64,000 bases of DNA from Bog-756 sp963696495. Its GTDB lineage: Bacteria > Actinomycetota > Acidimicrobiia > Acidimicrobiales > RAAP-2. The position numbers were made by a program, and so were the translations under genes. Positions 49,674-56,783 of this stretch are shown in pieces (position 1 is the stretch's first letter; each line of letters starts with the position of its first letter). The notes beneath the pieces are model-generated. The model was given only the letters and a program-made list of their open reading frames with translations. It had not been told where the DNA came from and made no database searches. Location: positions 434,001 to 498,000 of the forward strand of contig CAVOKJ010000002.1 of assembly GCA_963696495.1 (NCBI GenBank). The letters run 5' to 3'.

Positions 49674-51038
49674 TCAGCGCGGAGAGGGATCGCCCGGTCC
49701 CCACTGGGCCTCCCCCCGCCGACGGATCCTGAGCCCGTCGGCGCCGACCAGGGCAGCCGAACCGACCGAGGAGCCGCCGTAGCGCTCCCGGATGGCGTCG
49801 ACCGCCGCGGTGACCGGCCCCCACGACCGCTGGATCTGCTCCACCTCCTCGTCGTCGCCGCCGTGCCCGGGTCGCTCACGGCCCTCGAACCCTCCCCGGA
49901 GGGTCGGTTCCGTGAAGGCCGGCTCCGTGAGCTCGGCGCCCGACCCGCCGAGGTCGAGCGTCAGCTGCACCCCCGCCTCGGGCGGCCCGAACCCGGAGAG
50001 GCTCACCCCGAGGAGCCGGACGCCCTTGCCGACCTCCACGGACTCGAACAGTGCCCCCGCCACCGCCGCCACCGCCTGGGTGGCATCGATCGGCGCGGCG
50101 AGGGAGTGCGAGCGGGTGATCAGGCTGAAATCGGCGAACCTGACCTTCACGCTGACCGTCCGCGCCGCCAGGCCCGAGCGGCGCATGGTGCTCGCCGAGG
50201 CGTCGACCATGCGCATGAGGTGAGCATGGAGCGCTACCCGGTCCCAGAGGTCCGTGGCGAAGGTCTCCTCGTGGCCGATCGACTTCGCCGCCTGCTCGGG
50301 CACCACCGGCCGGGGGTCCTCGCCCCTGGCCAACAGCGAAAGGTGGTTGCCGAGCGAGGCGCCGAGGGCGTGTTCCAGCGTGCCCGGCGGGAGCGCGGCG
50401 ATGTCGCCCACGGTTGCCACGCCGAGGGCGTCCAGCTTCCGACCCGTCACCGGACCCACCCCCCAGAGCGCACGCGCCGGCAACGGGTGCAGGAAGTCCA
50501 GCTCGCCGTCGGGGGGGACGACCACCACCCCGGGACCGGGCCGTATGCCGCTCCGATCGGCGGTGGGCTTGGCCGCCTTGGAGGCCAGCTTCGCCATGAG
50601 CTTGCTCCGTCCGACCCCCACCGAGCAGGCCAGGTGGAGTTCGTCGCCGACGCGCGCACGGATAGCGGCGGCGATGGTGGGCCCGTCGCCGAGCAGCTGA
50701 CGCGACCCGGTCACATCGAGAAACGCCTCGTCGAGGGAGATCCCCTCCACGAGTGGGGTCACCTCCTCGAAGATGGCGTGCAGTTTCCGGCTCTCCTCGA
50801 CGTACCGGTGGAACCGGCCGTCGACGAACACGGCACGCGGGCAGAGGCGTCGGGCCACCGACGAGGGCATGGCCGAGTGCACACCGAACATCCTCGCCTC
50901 GTACGTGCAGGCGGCGACGACCCCGCGGGGCCCGGCGCCACCCACGATGACCGGCTGTCCAGCGAGGCTCGGATCGTCGAGGACCTCCACCGATGCGAAG
51001 AACGAGTCCATGTCCACGTGGAGGATCGCCCGCCGCAC
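49674..51038 (-). CDS. dinB: DNA polymerase IV (Y family)
   Basis: This 454-residue translesion polymerase has AILHVDMDSFFASVE at the N-terminus, the catalytic SLDEAFLDVT near residue 82, CSVGVGRSKLMAKLASKAAKP near 112, helix-hairpin-helix text (WGVGPVTGRKLDALGV) and the little-finger domain. The C-terminal tail GLRIRRRGEAQWGPGD resembles mycobacterial DinB2. GTG at 51038 gives the usual start; GTG at 51083 or 51107 would extend it, the last overlapping the preceding stop. It follows the LmbE-type gene. No LexA box is seen in front of it. Confidence 0.93.
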   Translation of the reverse strand: MRRAILHVDMDSFFASVEVLDDPSLAGQPVIVGGAGPRGVVAACTYEARMFGVHSAMPSSVARRLCPRAVFVDGRFHRYVEESRKLHAIFEEVTPLVEGISLDEAFLDVTGSRQLLGDGPTIAAAIRARVGDELHLACSVGVGRSKLMAKLASKAAKPTADRSGIRPGPGVVVVPPDGELDFLHPLPARALWGVGPVTGRKLDALGVATVGDIAALPPGTLEHALGASLGNHLSLLARGEDPRPVVPEQAAKSIGHEETFATDLWDRVALHAHLMRMVDASASTMRRSGLAARTVSVKVRFADFSLITRSHSLAAPIDATQAVAAVAGALFESVEVGKGVRLLGVSLSGFGPPEAGVQLTLDLGGSGAELTEPAFTEPTLRGGFEGRERPGHGGDDEEVEQIQRSWGPVTAAVDAIRERYGGSSVGSAALVGADGLRIRRRGEAQWGPGDPSPR

Positions 51039-51099
51039 CCCCGGCACCGGCCCCGTCGCCTGGCGGCGCTCGGCCCCACCCACCCCGGTGGCCGGTCGG

Positions 51100-51810
51100 T
51101 CAACCACCGAGGCGCAGGCTCCGAAATCCCTCGGCGAAGGCCACGCCGGCCTGCCGGCCGGCATCCTCGGCGGCCAGCCGGACCGCCGTCGAGGCCCACT
51201 CCACGCCGTCGGGAAATTGGCTGCGGTGGCATCCGACCGCCTCCCCCTTCACGTCCACCGTGCTCGAGATGTCCACCCAGAGGTCGGGCTCGAGTGTTCC
51301 CGACATGAGGACGGTCTCCACCTGGTGTGCCGGACCGGCATCGGGGAAGTAGTGCGGCAGTGCCGCCGCCGGTGCCACGGCGTCGAGTGCGGCCAGGCCG
51401 GTGACACGGTGGTCCCGGTGGTTGAAGTACTCGTGGCCGAAGAACAGCGCGGTGGGGTCGGGACAGAGCACCACATCGGGCCGGAACCGGCGCACCGCTG
51501 CCACCAGCTCGTGGCGGAACCCGGGGGTATCGGCGAGCTCACCGTCCTCGTGGTTCAGGAACTCCTGGCCGGCCACACCGATCAGCCCACCGGCCTCGGC
51601 GGCCTCGACCGCCCGCCGCTCCACCAGCTCCCGACGGTCCGCATCTGGATCCGAGGAACCCTTCCCGCCGTCGGTGCACAGCACCACCCTCACCTCGCAC
51701 CCCGCTTTCGCCCACGCCGCCAAGGTGCCCCCACAGGAGACGTCCGGGTCGTCCGGATGGGCGTAGATGGCCAGAGCCCGGGCGGGGACATCGACCTTGA
51801 GCTCGGCCAC
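51100..51810 (-). CDS. PIG-L/LmbE family deacetylase
   Basis: The 236-residue zinc enzyme has the family motif AHPDDPDVSCGG near residue 17 and the second metal/active segment FGHEYFNHRDHRVTG near 126. Members deacetylate N-acetylglucosamine in mycothiol, its conjugates or glycolipids. Which one applies here cannot be decided, though mycothiol-type roles are common in actinobacteria. It starts 2 bp after the nrdR stop and is followed by dinB, forming a probable nrdR-lmbE-dinB operon. Confidence 0.88.
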   Translation of the reverse strand: MAELKVDVPARALAIYAHPDDPDVSCGGTLAAWAKAGCEVRVVLCTDGGKGSSDPDADRRELVERRAVEAAEAGGLIGVAGQEFLNHEDGELADTPGFRHELVAAVRRFRPDVVLCPDPTALFFGHEYFNHRDHRVTGLAALDAVAPAAALPHYFPDAGPAHQVETVLMSGTLEPDLWVDISSTVDVKGEAVGCHRSQFPDGVEWASTAVRLAAEDAGRQAGVAFAEGFRSLRLGG

Positions 51811-51812
51811 GG

Positions 51813-52286
51813 CTAACCCTCCACGGGCTTCGGCGCCGTGGTCTTCGTGAGGAGCCCCACCTCGCGCCGGAAGTCGTCGACACCCTCGAAACCCTTGTAG
51901 ACACTGGCAAACCGCATGTAGGCGACCTCGTCGACCAGCCGCAGGCGCTCGAGCACCGCCAGTCCGACCTGTTCGGACGTCGGCTCTGAGCCGTCCTCAC
52001 GAAGCTCGTCCTCGACCTCGCCCGCCAGCACGTCGAGCTGCTCCTCGGTCACCGGGCGGTTCTTGGTGGCAGCCCGAAGACCGTCGATCAACTTGCCCCG
52101 GTCGAACGCTTGACGGGCTCCCGACCGCTTGACCACCATCAGCGGGACCTCGTCGATCCGTTCGAACGTCGTGTACCGATGTCCGCATCCGGCACACTCC
52201 CGGCGGCGCCGGATGGCTGCGCCGTCCTCGGCCACCCGGGAATCAACCACCCGGTCGTCATCGGCCAGGCACCAGGGACACCGCAC
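51813..52286 (-). CDS. nrdR: Transcriptional repressor NrdR
   Basis: The 157-residue protein has a zinc ribbon (Cys3, Cys6, Cys31, Cys34) with RRRRECAGCGHRYTTFERID, followed by an ATP-cone (VVKRSGARQAFDRGKLIDGL) and the conserved VAYMRFASVYKGFEGVDDF. NrdR represses ribonucleotide reductase genes in response to dATP/ATP. GTG at 52286 has TAGCCT exactly 6 nt upstream, so the transcript may be leaderless. It heads the operon with the LmbE-type gene and dinB. Confidence 0.95.
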   Translation of the reverse strand: MRCPWCLADDDRVVDSRVAEDGAAIRRRRECAGCGHRYTTFERIDEVPLMVVKRSGARQAFDRGKLIDGLRAATKNRPVTEEQLDVLAGEVEDELREDGSEPTSEQVGLAVLERLRLVDEVAYMRFASVYKGFEGVDDFRREVGLLTKTTAPKPVEG

Positions 52287-52292
52287 GATTCG

Positions 52293-52298
52293 AGGCTA
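52293..52298 (-). promoter_or_regulatory. Candidate leaderless -10 element of nrdR
   Basis: TAGCCT (minus strand) ends 6 nt before the nrdR GTG. No ribosome binding site precedes the start. Confidence 0.5.
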
Positions 52299-52367
52299 GC
52301 GCCCCCGTGCGCACTGCAGATCTCCACCGGCGACAGGAGCATCACCCGGGATCACCGGCGTCAATTC

Positions 52368-52844
52368 CTAGGGCAGGGCGATCCGTTCACCGGGATGGAC
52401 GGTGTCTGATCCGGTCTGCTGTGCCAGTTGGGCCACCAGCGGACGGGGGTCGGCGGAGGGATCGGCGCGCTCGGCGATCGTCCAGAGGGTGTCGCCCGGC
52501 TGCACGGTGTACTCCCCCTTCGCCAGGGTCTCCACTCGAGCGGAACCGATGGCGTGGGAGCGACCACCGGTTCCGCTGAGTGGGAGAGCGAGGGCGACCA
52601 GCAGGAGGCCGATCACCGCGAACAGTGCCCTCCGGCGACGAACCTCCGGCGACACGCGTCGCCGACCGTCGCGCGCCGACCTCCGATCGGGGACCAGACC
52701 GAGACCGGTGCCCCACGTATCGGGATCGTCGACGTCGTCGAACCCGACCTGTCGGTCGGCCTCGACCAGGCGGAGACCCCGCCGTCCGGGCGAGGAGTCC
52801 AACGGGAGTCGGTGCGGCGTCGGATCCAACCAGAGTGCGGTCAT
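52368..52844 (-). CDS. LysM-domain membrane protein divergent from lexA (possible SOS division inhibitor)
   Basis: The 158-residue protein has a soluble N-terminal part (about 70 residues), one membrane helix (LFAVIGLLLVALALPLSG) and a C-terminal LysM (YTVQPGDTLWTIAERADPSA). Small LysM proteins divergent from lexA act as SOS-induced division suppressors in other bacteria (YneA in Bacillus) or sit there in mycobacteria (Rv2719c). Here a TTGACA promoter carries a perfect SOS box in its spacer, so SOS induction is very likely. ATG at 52844 has AGGAG about 9 nt upstream. Confidence 0.85.
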   Translation of the reverse strand: MTALWLDPTPHRLPLDSSPGRRGLRLVEADRQVGFDDVDDPDTWGTGLGLVPDRRSARDGRRRVSPEVRRRRALFAVIGLLLVALALPLSGTGGRSHAIGSARVETLAKGEYTVQPGDTLWTIAERADPSADPRPLVAQLAQQTGSDTVHPGERIALP

Positions 52845-52900
52845 CGTCCTGAGCTCCTTCTCGACCCGGCGTGGGCGACGGTGACCGGGTGGGCTTGCAT

Positions 52901-52914
52901 CGAACCTGTGTTCG
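52901..52914. promoter_or_regulatory. LexA/SOS box 1
   Basis: CGAACCTGTGTTCG fits CGAACNNNNGTTYG exactly. It lies just downstream of the expected transcription start of the LysM gene. Confidence 0.85.
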
Positions 52915-52924
52915 CCATGGGGTC

Positions 52925-52954
52925 ATCCCATCACGAACATCTGTTCGCTGTCAA
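52925..52954 (-). promoter_or_regulatory. Promoter of the LysM gene
   Basis: On the minus strand a perfect TTGACA (52949-52954) and a weaker TGGGAT (52925-52930) are 18 bp apart. SOS box 2 fills the spacer, so LexA would block RNA polymerase directly. Confidence 0.65.
52934..52947. promoter_or_regulatory. LexA/SOS box 2
   Basis: CGAACATCTGTTCG fits CGAACNNNNGTTYG exactly and lies inside the LysM-gene promoter spacer, 33 bp from box 1. Confidence 0.88.
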
Positions 52955-52963
52955 GGCTTTTGT

Positions 52964-52977
52964 CGAACGGGTGTTTG
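52964..52977. promoter_or_regulatory. LexA/SOS box 3
   Basis: CGAACGGGTGTTTG fits CGAACNNNNGTTYG exactly and overlaps the -35 of the lexA promoter, 30 bp from box 2. Confidence 0.85.
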
Positions 52978-53003
52978 CTTTCGGGGTCCCACCCCACTAC
53001 GTT
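52975..53003 (+). promoter_or_regulatory. Promoter of lexA
   Basis: TTGCTT (52975-52980) and TACGTT (52998-53003) are exactly 17 bp apart. Box 3 overlaps the -35, and box 4 begins 5 bp after the -10. Confidence 0.6.
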
Positions 53004-53007
53004 CGTG

Positions 53008-53021
53008 CAAACAGACGTTCG
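53008..53021. promoter_or_regulatory. LexA/SOS box 4
   Basis: CAAACAGACGTTCG differs from the CGAAC half-site at one base and has a perfect GTTCG half. It spans the expected lexA transcription start. Confidence 0.7.
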
Positions 53022-53040
53022 ACGTCAGGGAAGGAATGCC

Positions 53041-53670
53041 ATGGCCCAGGTCCTGAGCACGAAGCGGAAACAGATCCTCGACTGCATCTCGGAAGCGGTA
53101 CGCGACCGGGGCTACCCGCCATCGGTGCGGGAGATCGGTGAGTCCGTCGGGCTCACCTCGTCGTCCACGGTCCACGCCCACTTGGCCGTGCTCCAGCGTG
53201 AGGGCTACCTGCGAAGGGACCCGACCAAGCCCCGCGCCATCGAGGTCTGCTACGACCCGTCGTCGAAGGTCATCGCCGACGCCCGTCCCATCCGGCACGT
53301 CCCCCTGGTCGGCGAGGTCGCCGCCGGCACCGGGGTCCTGGCCCAGGAGAACGTGGAGGAGCTCTACCCGTTGCCGGAGGACTTCACGGGCACCGGCACG
53401 CTGTTCATGGTGAGGGTCCGTGGCGACTCCATGGTCGACGCCGGCATCGTCGACGGGGACTTCGTCGTCGTCCGTCAGCAACCCGAGGCCGATCGGGGCG
53501 ACGTGGTGGTCGCCGGCATCCCTGACGGGGAGGCGACGGTCAAGACCTACTCCACCCGGCAGGGGAGGGTGGTCCTCAGCCCGGCGAACGAACGGCTCTC
53601 CCCCATGGAATTCGACCCGTCGGAGGTCACGATCTACGGCAAGGTGGTCACCGTTCTCCGCCGGCTGTGA
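53041..53670 (+). CDS. lexA: SOS response repressor LexA
   Basis: The 209-residue repressor has an N-terminal winged helix (YPPSVREIGESVGLTSSSTVH near residue 25). The self-cleavage site is Ala95-Gly96, with catalytic Ser130 (RGDSM) and Lys168 (TVKTY). RecA-promoted self-cleavage would derepress the boxes upstream, including its own promoter. ATG at 53041 follows GGAAGG. Two LexA boxes overlap its promoter and two more lie over the divergent LysM-gene promoter. Its last codons are tandemly duplicated after the stop. Confidence 0.97.
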   Translation: MAQVLSTKRKQILDCISEAVRDRGYPPSVREIGESVGLTSSSTVHAHLAVLQREGYLRRDPTKPRAIEVCYDPSSKVIADARPIRHVPLVGEVAAGTGVLAQENVEELYPLPEDFTGTGTLFMVRVRGDSMVDAGIVDGDFVVVRQQPEADRGDVVVAGIPDGEATVKTYSTRQGRVVLSPANERLSPMEFDPSEVTIYGKVVTVLRRL

Positions 53671-53700
53671 GATGGGCCGGCTGTGAGATGGGCCGGCTCG
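53661..53700. repeat. 16-bp tandem duplication of the lexA 3' end
   Basis: CCGGCTGTGAGATGGG occurs at 53661 and 53677, followed by a partial third copy. The first copy contains the last Arg-Leu codons and TGA of lexA; the second repeats the same stop. Confidence 0.8.
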
Positions 53701-53750
53701 GTGAACCGGGGATCCGGGGCGCCCCGCCCACCGGCTCGGGTCCCGCCGAC

Positions 53751-54752
53751 TCAGGCCGGCGGCGTGGCGATGCCGATCGAGCTCATGTCGGGGTAGCGGT
53801 CGCCAGCCCCGCTCCCTACCGGGAACACCTCCTCCAGCGCGGCGAGGTCGGAGTCGCTGAGCACCACATCCATCGCCGCGACGTTCTCCTCGAGGAAGCT
53901 GCGCCGTTTCGTGCCCGGAATGGGGATGACGTCCTGACCCCGGGACAGGACCCACGCCAGGGCCAGCTGCCCCGGCGTGCAACCCTTCCCCGCGGACAGG
54001 TCCCGCACCCTGTCGACGAGCTCGATGTTCCGGGCGAAATTGTCGCCGGTGAACCTCGGGAGATGCGAGCGGAAGTCACCCTCGGGGAAGTCGTCCGGCG
54101 AGGTGATCTGCCCGGTCAGGAAGCCGCGCCCGAGCGGGCTGTAGGCCACGATCCCGATGCCGAGCCCGCGTGCCGTCTCGACCACGTCACCCTCGATGTC
54201 GCGACTCCACAGGGACCACTCGCTCTGGAGCGCAGCGATCGGATGGACGGCGGACGCCCGTCGCAGAGTATCGGGTGACGCCTCCGAGAGGCCCAGGTAA
54301 CGGACCTTCCCCTCGGCCACCAGCTCCGCCATCGCTCCGACCGTCTCCTCGATCGGCGTGTTCCCGTCCGAACGGTGCTGGTAGTAGAGGTCGATGTGGT
54401 CGACCCCGAGGCGCCCGAGCGACGCCTCGCACGAGCGCTTGACGTACGCGGCGTCGCCGCGGACGGAGCGGTCCGCCGGATCGGTGCCCCGGACGATCCC
54501 GAACTTGGTGGCGAGGACGACCCCGTCCCGTCGGCCGGCGATGGCCCGCCCGACCAGCTCCTCGTTCCGGTAGGGGCCGTACATGTCGGAGGTGTCGAGG
54601 AAGGTGATGCCGAGTTCGAGCGCCCGGCGGATGGTGGCGATCGACTCGTCGTCGTCGCCGGGGCCGTAGAACTCGCTCATCCCCATGCAGCCGAGGCCCT
54701 CGGCCGAGACGGTCAGGCCCTGGTCGCCGAGCCGGCGGTCCGCTGCGGTCAT
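53751..54752 (-). CDS. Aldo/keto reductase
   Basis: This 333-residue TIM-barrel oxidoreductase has the AKR tetrad: Asp and Tyr in TFLDTSDMYGPYRNEELVG near residue 48, Lys in ATKFGI near 80, and His in LYYQHRSDGNTP near 117, with the NADPH-binding end VIPIPGTKRRSFLEENVAA near 272. It resembles YajO/Tas-like or plant quinone-type AKR13 enzymes, but the substrate is not predictable. ATG at 54752 is preceded at 7 nt by TAGGGT. Its 3' end converges on lexA. Confidence 0.9.
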   Translation of the reverse strand: MTAADRRLGDQGLTVSAEGLGCMGMSEFYGPGDDDESIATIRRALELGITFLDTSDMYGPYRNEELVGRAIAGRRDGVVLATKFGIVRGTDPADRSVRGDAAYVKRSCEASLGRLGVDHIDLYYQHRSDGNTPIEETVGAMAELVAEGKVRYLGLSEASPDTLRRASAVHPIAALQSEWSLWSRDIEGDVVETARGLGIGIVAYSPLGRGFLTGQITSPDDFPEGDFRSHLPRFTGDNFARNIELVDRVRDLSAGKGCTPGQLALAWVLSRGQDVIPIPGTKRRSFLEENVAAMDVVLSDSDLAALEEVFPVGSGAGDRYPDMSSIGIATPPA

Positions 54753-54762
54753 GGGCCCGACC

Positions 54763-55845
54763 CTACCGGCCGACCTCGAGGAGCGCGCCAAGCACCTCCG
54801 CCGCCCTCTCGAGCTCGTCGGATCCGACGTGCTCGCCCTGCGTGTGGGCGAGGAGTGGGTCGCCCGGGCCGAAATTGGCGGCCGGGACGCCGTGCGCCCA
54901 GAACGAGGCCACATCGGTCCAACCCTGCTTCGCCTTGGGTGGGGAGCCGGTGGCGGCGACCAGGCGGGCGAGGACCGGGTGGTCGAGGGAGGGGGGCGCA
55001 CCGGCCGAGACGTCGACCAGCTCCCAGTGGTCCCCCTCGTCCAGGTACCGGCCGAGCAGGCCTCGGATCGATGCCTCGGCCTCCTCGGCCAGGCGGTCGG
55101 GGGCGAAGCGGTGGTTCAGGAGGATCGAGGCGTGGTCAGGGACCACGTTGGGGGAGACGCCGCCGCTGACCTCCACGATCTGCAGCTGCTCGACGTACTC
55201 GCAGCCGTCGAGCACCGGCCGACGTCCTCGGTACCCGTCCACCGTGACGAGCAACGGGGCCAGGCGGTGGATGGCGTTCCGGCCGGTGTGCGGGCGGGCG
55301 GTGTGGGCCCGGGCGCCCTCGAGCCCGATCCTGATCCTCATGGTGCCCTGGCACCCGGCCTCCACCACTCCCCCGGTGGGCTCCCCCAGGATGGCGGCAT
55401 CGGCAGCCAGGAGGTCGGGCCGCTCCTCCCACAGCCGCCGCAGACCGTTGAACTTCTGCTCCACCTCTTCGCCGGCGTAGAAGCACCAGGTCACATCCAA
55501 GGCCGGCTCGGGCAGCCGGCCGGCCAGGTGCAGGAAGACCGCCACACCCCCCTTCATGTCGACGGCGCCCACGCCGTAGAGCGTCCCGTCGTCGACGCGC
55601 GGCACCTCGTTCCCACCGGAGGCCGGCACCGTGTCCAGGTGGCCACCGAGCAGCACGCGGTGGCTGCGGCCGAGCCGGGTGCGGGCCACCACGTTGTCAC
55701 CCACCCGCTCGACCTCCAGCCACGGCCACGCCCGGAGGGCACCCTCGACCACGTCGGCCAGCGCCTGCTCGTGGTGGCTCACCGAGGGCACGGCCACCAG
55801 CGAGGAGGCCAGCTCGAGCAGTCCCGGGTCGGCGACCCGGCTCAC
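54763..55845 (-). CDS. dapE: Succinyl-diaminopimelate desuccinylase
   Basis: This 360-residue M20-family di-zinc hydrolase yields LL-diaminopimelate. Metal-ligand motifs are LLGGHLDTVPASG near residue 67, GVGAVDMKGGVAV near 94 and the catalytic Glu pair in FYAGEEVEQ near 123, with a final His in DPLLAHTQGEHV. The text and the adjacent dapD support DapE over other M20 peptidases. GTG at 55845 overlaps the dapD stop as GTGA. It is 10 bp from the AKR start on the same strand. Confidence 0.92.
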   Translation of the reverse strand: MSRVADPGLLELASSLVAVPSVSHHEQALADVVEGALRAWPWLEVERVGDNVVARTRLGRSHRVLLGGHLDTVPASGGNEVPRVDDGTLYGVGAVDMKGGVAVFLHLAGRLPEPALDVTWCFYAGEEVEQKFNGLRRLWEERPDLLAADAAILGEPTGGVVEAGCQGTMRIRIGLEGARAHTARPHTGRNAIHRLAPLLVTVDGYRGRRPVLDGCEYVEQLQIVEVSGGVSPNVVPDHASILLNHRFAPDRLAEEAEASIRGLLGRYLDEGDHWELVDVSAGAPPSLDHPVLARLVAATGSPPKAKQGWTDVASFWAHGVPAANFGPGDPLLAHTQGEHVGSDELERAAEVLGALLEVGR

Positions 55846-56669
55846 GTCGAGACGCCGTGGTGACGAAGGATGTCGTTCAACCTCGCCTTGTCGTGGCGCT
55901 CGCCCTCGGTGAGGTGCCGGATGACGAGGACGCAGGGGAGGAAGAACTCCCCACCGGGGAACTCACGGCGCCGCGACGCCTGGACGGCCACGCACCAGGC
56001 CGGCACGTGGCCCCGGCCCAGCTCATGGCCGGTTTCTGCGTCGATGACCGGTATCGACGGGTTCAGGATCGTCCCCTCGCCGACCACCGCCCCGCGACCG
56101 ACCCGGGCCCCCTGGGTGATCATGGACCTGCTCCCGATCATCACCTCGTCCTCGATGACCACCGGCGCGGCCTGCGCCGGCTCCAGCACGCCGCCGATGC
56201 CGACCCCGCCCGAGAGGTGGACCTGCTCGCCGATCTGGGCGCACGACCCCACCGTCGCCCAGGTGTCGACCATCGAGCCGGCGCCCACTCGTGCTCCGAT
56301 GTTCACGTAGCTGGGCATGCAGATCACCCCGTTGCCCAGGAAGGAGCCCCACCGGGCCGAGGCCCCGGGCACCACCCGGACCCCCGAGGCGGCGTAGTCC
56401 TTCTTGAGCGGCAGCTTGTCGGCGAACTCGAAGGGGCCGACCTCGATGGTCTCCATCGCCTTCAGCCGGAACAGCAGGAGGATCGCCTGCTTCAGCCACT
56501 GGTGGACGACCACCTCGTCCGTGACCGGGTCGACCTCGGCCACCCGGGCGGCACCGCTGTCGAGCAGGTCGACGGCCTCGGTCACGGTCGCCAGGGCGTC
56601 GGTGTCGCCCGGACCGAGCTCGGCGGCCCGGGACCACAGTGCTTCGATCTGGGACGGGAGATCTGCCAT
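55842..56669 (-). CDS. dapD: 2,3,4,5-tetrahydropyridine-2,6-dicarboxylate N-succinyltransferase
   Basis: The 275-residue trimeric enzyme has a left-handed beta helix with hexapeptide repeats (ICMPSYVNIGARVGAGSMVD, SCAQIGEQVHLSGGVGIGGV, MIGSRSMITQGARVGRGAVV). The N-terminal text VVHQWLKQAILLLFRLKAME is typical of the Gram-negative-like DapD form. It succinylates tetrahydrodipicolinate in lysine/DAP synthesis. ATG at 56669 has TAACGT exactly 6 nt upstream, suggesting a leaderless dapD-dapE transcript. It is coupled to dapE. Confidence 0.94.
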   Translation of the reverse strand: MADLPSQIEALWSRAAELGPGDTDALATVTEAVDLLDSGAARVAEVDPVTDEVVVHQWLKQAILLLFRLKAMETIEVGPFEFADKLPLKKDYAASGVRVVPGASARWGSFLGNGVICMPSYVNIGARVGAGSMVDTWATVGSCAQIGEQVHLSGGVGIGGVLEPAQAAPVVIEDEVMIGSRSMITQGARVGRGAVVGEGTILNPSIPVIDAETGHELGRGHVPAWCVAVQASRRREFPGGEFFLPCVLVIRHLTEGERHDKARLNDILRHHGVST

Positions 56670-56675
56670 GGGCAG

Positions 56676-56681
56676 ACGTTA
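56676..56681 (-). promoter_or_regulatory. Candidate leaderless -10 element of dapD
   Basis: TAACGT (minus strand) ends 6 nt before the dapD ATG. No Shine-Dalgarno is present. Confidence 0.5.
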
Positions 56682-56720
56682 GCCCTGGGCCGCTGCCTGC
56701 CCTGTCGGTCGGAGGAGGCC

Positions 56721-56771
56721 CTGCCGGTACCTGCGGGCTGCCGGTACCCGCGCGCTGCCGGCTCCCCGACC
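56721..56771. repeat. 17-bp degenerate tandem repeat between dapC and dapD
   Basis: Three units start at 56721, 56738 and 56755, each beginning CTGCCGG; the first two share CTGCCGGTACC/CG text. The array fills about half of the 114-bp gap. Confidence 0.6.
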
Positions 56772-56783
56772 GAGCCGGCTCCC

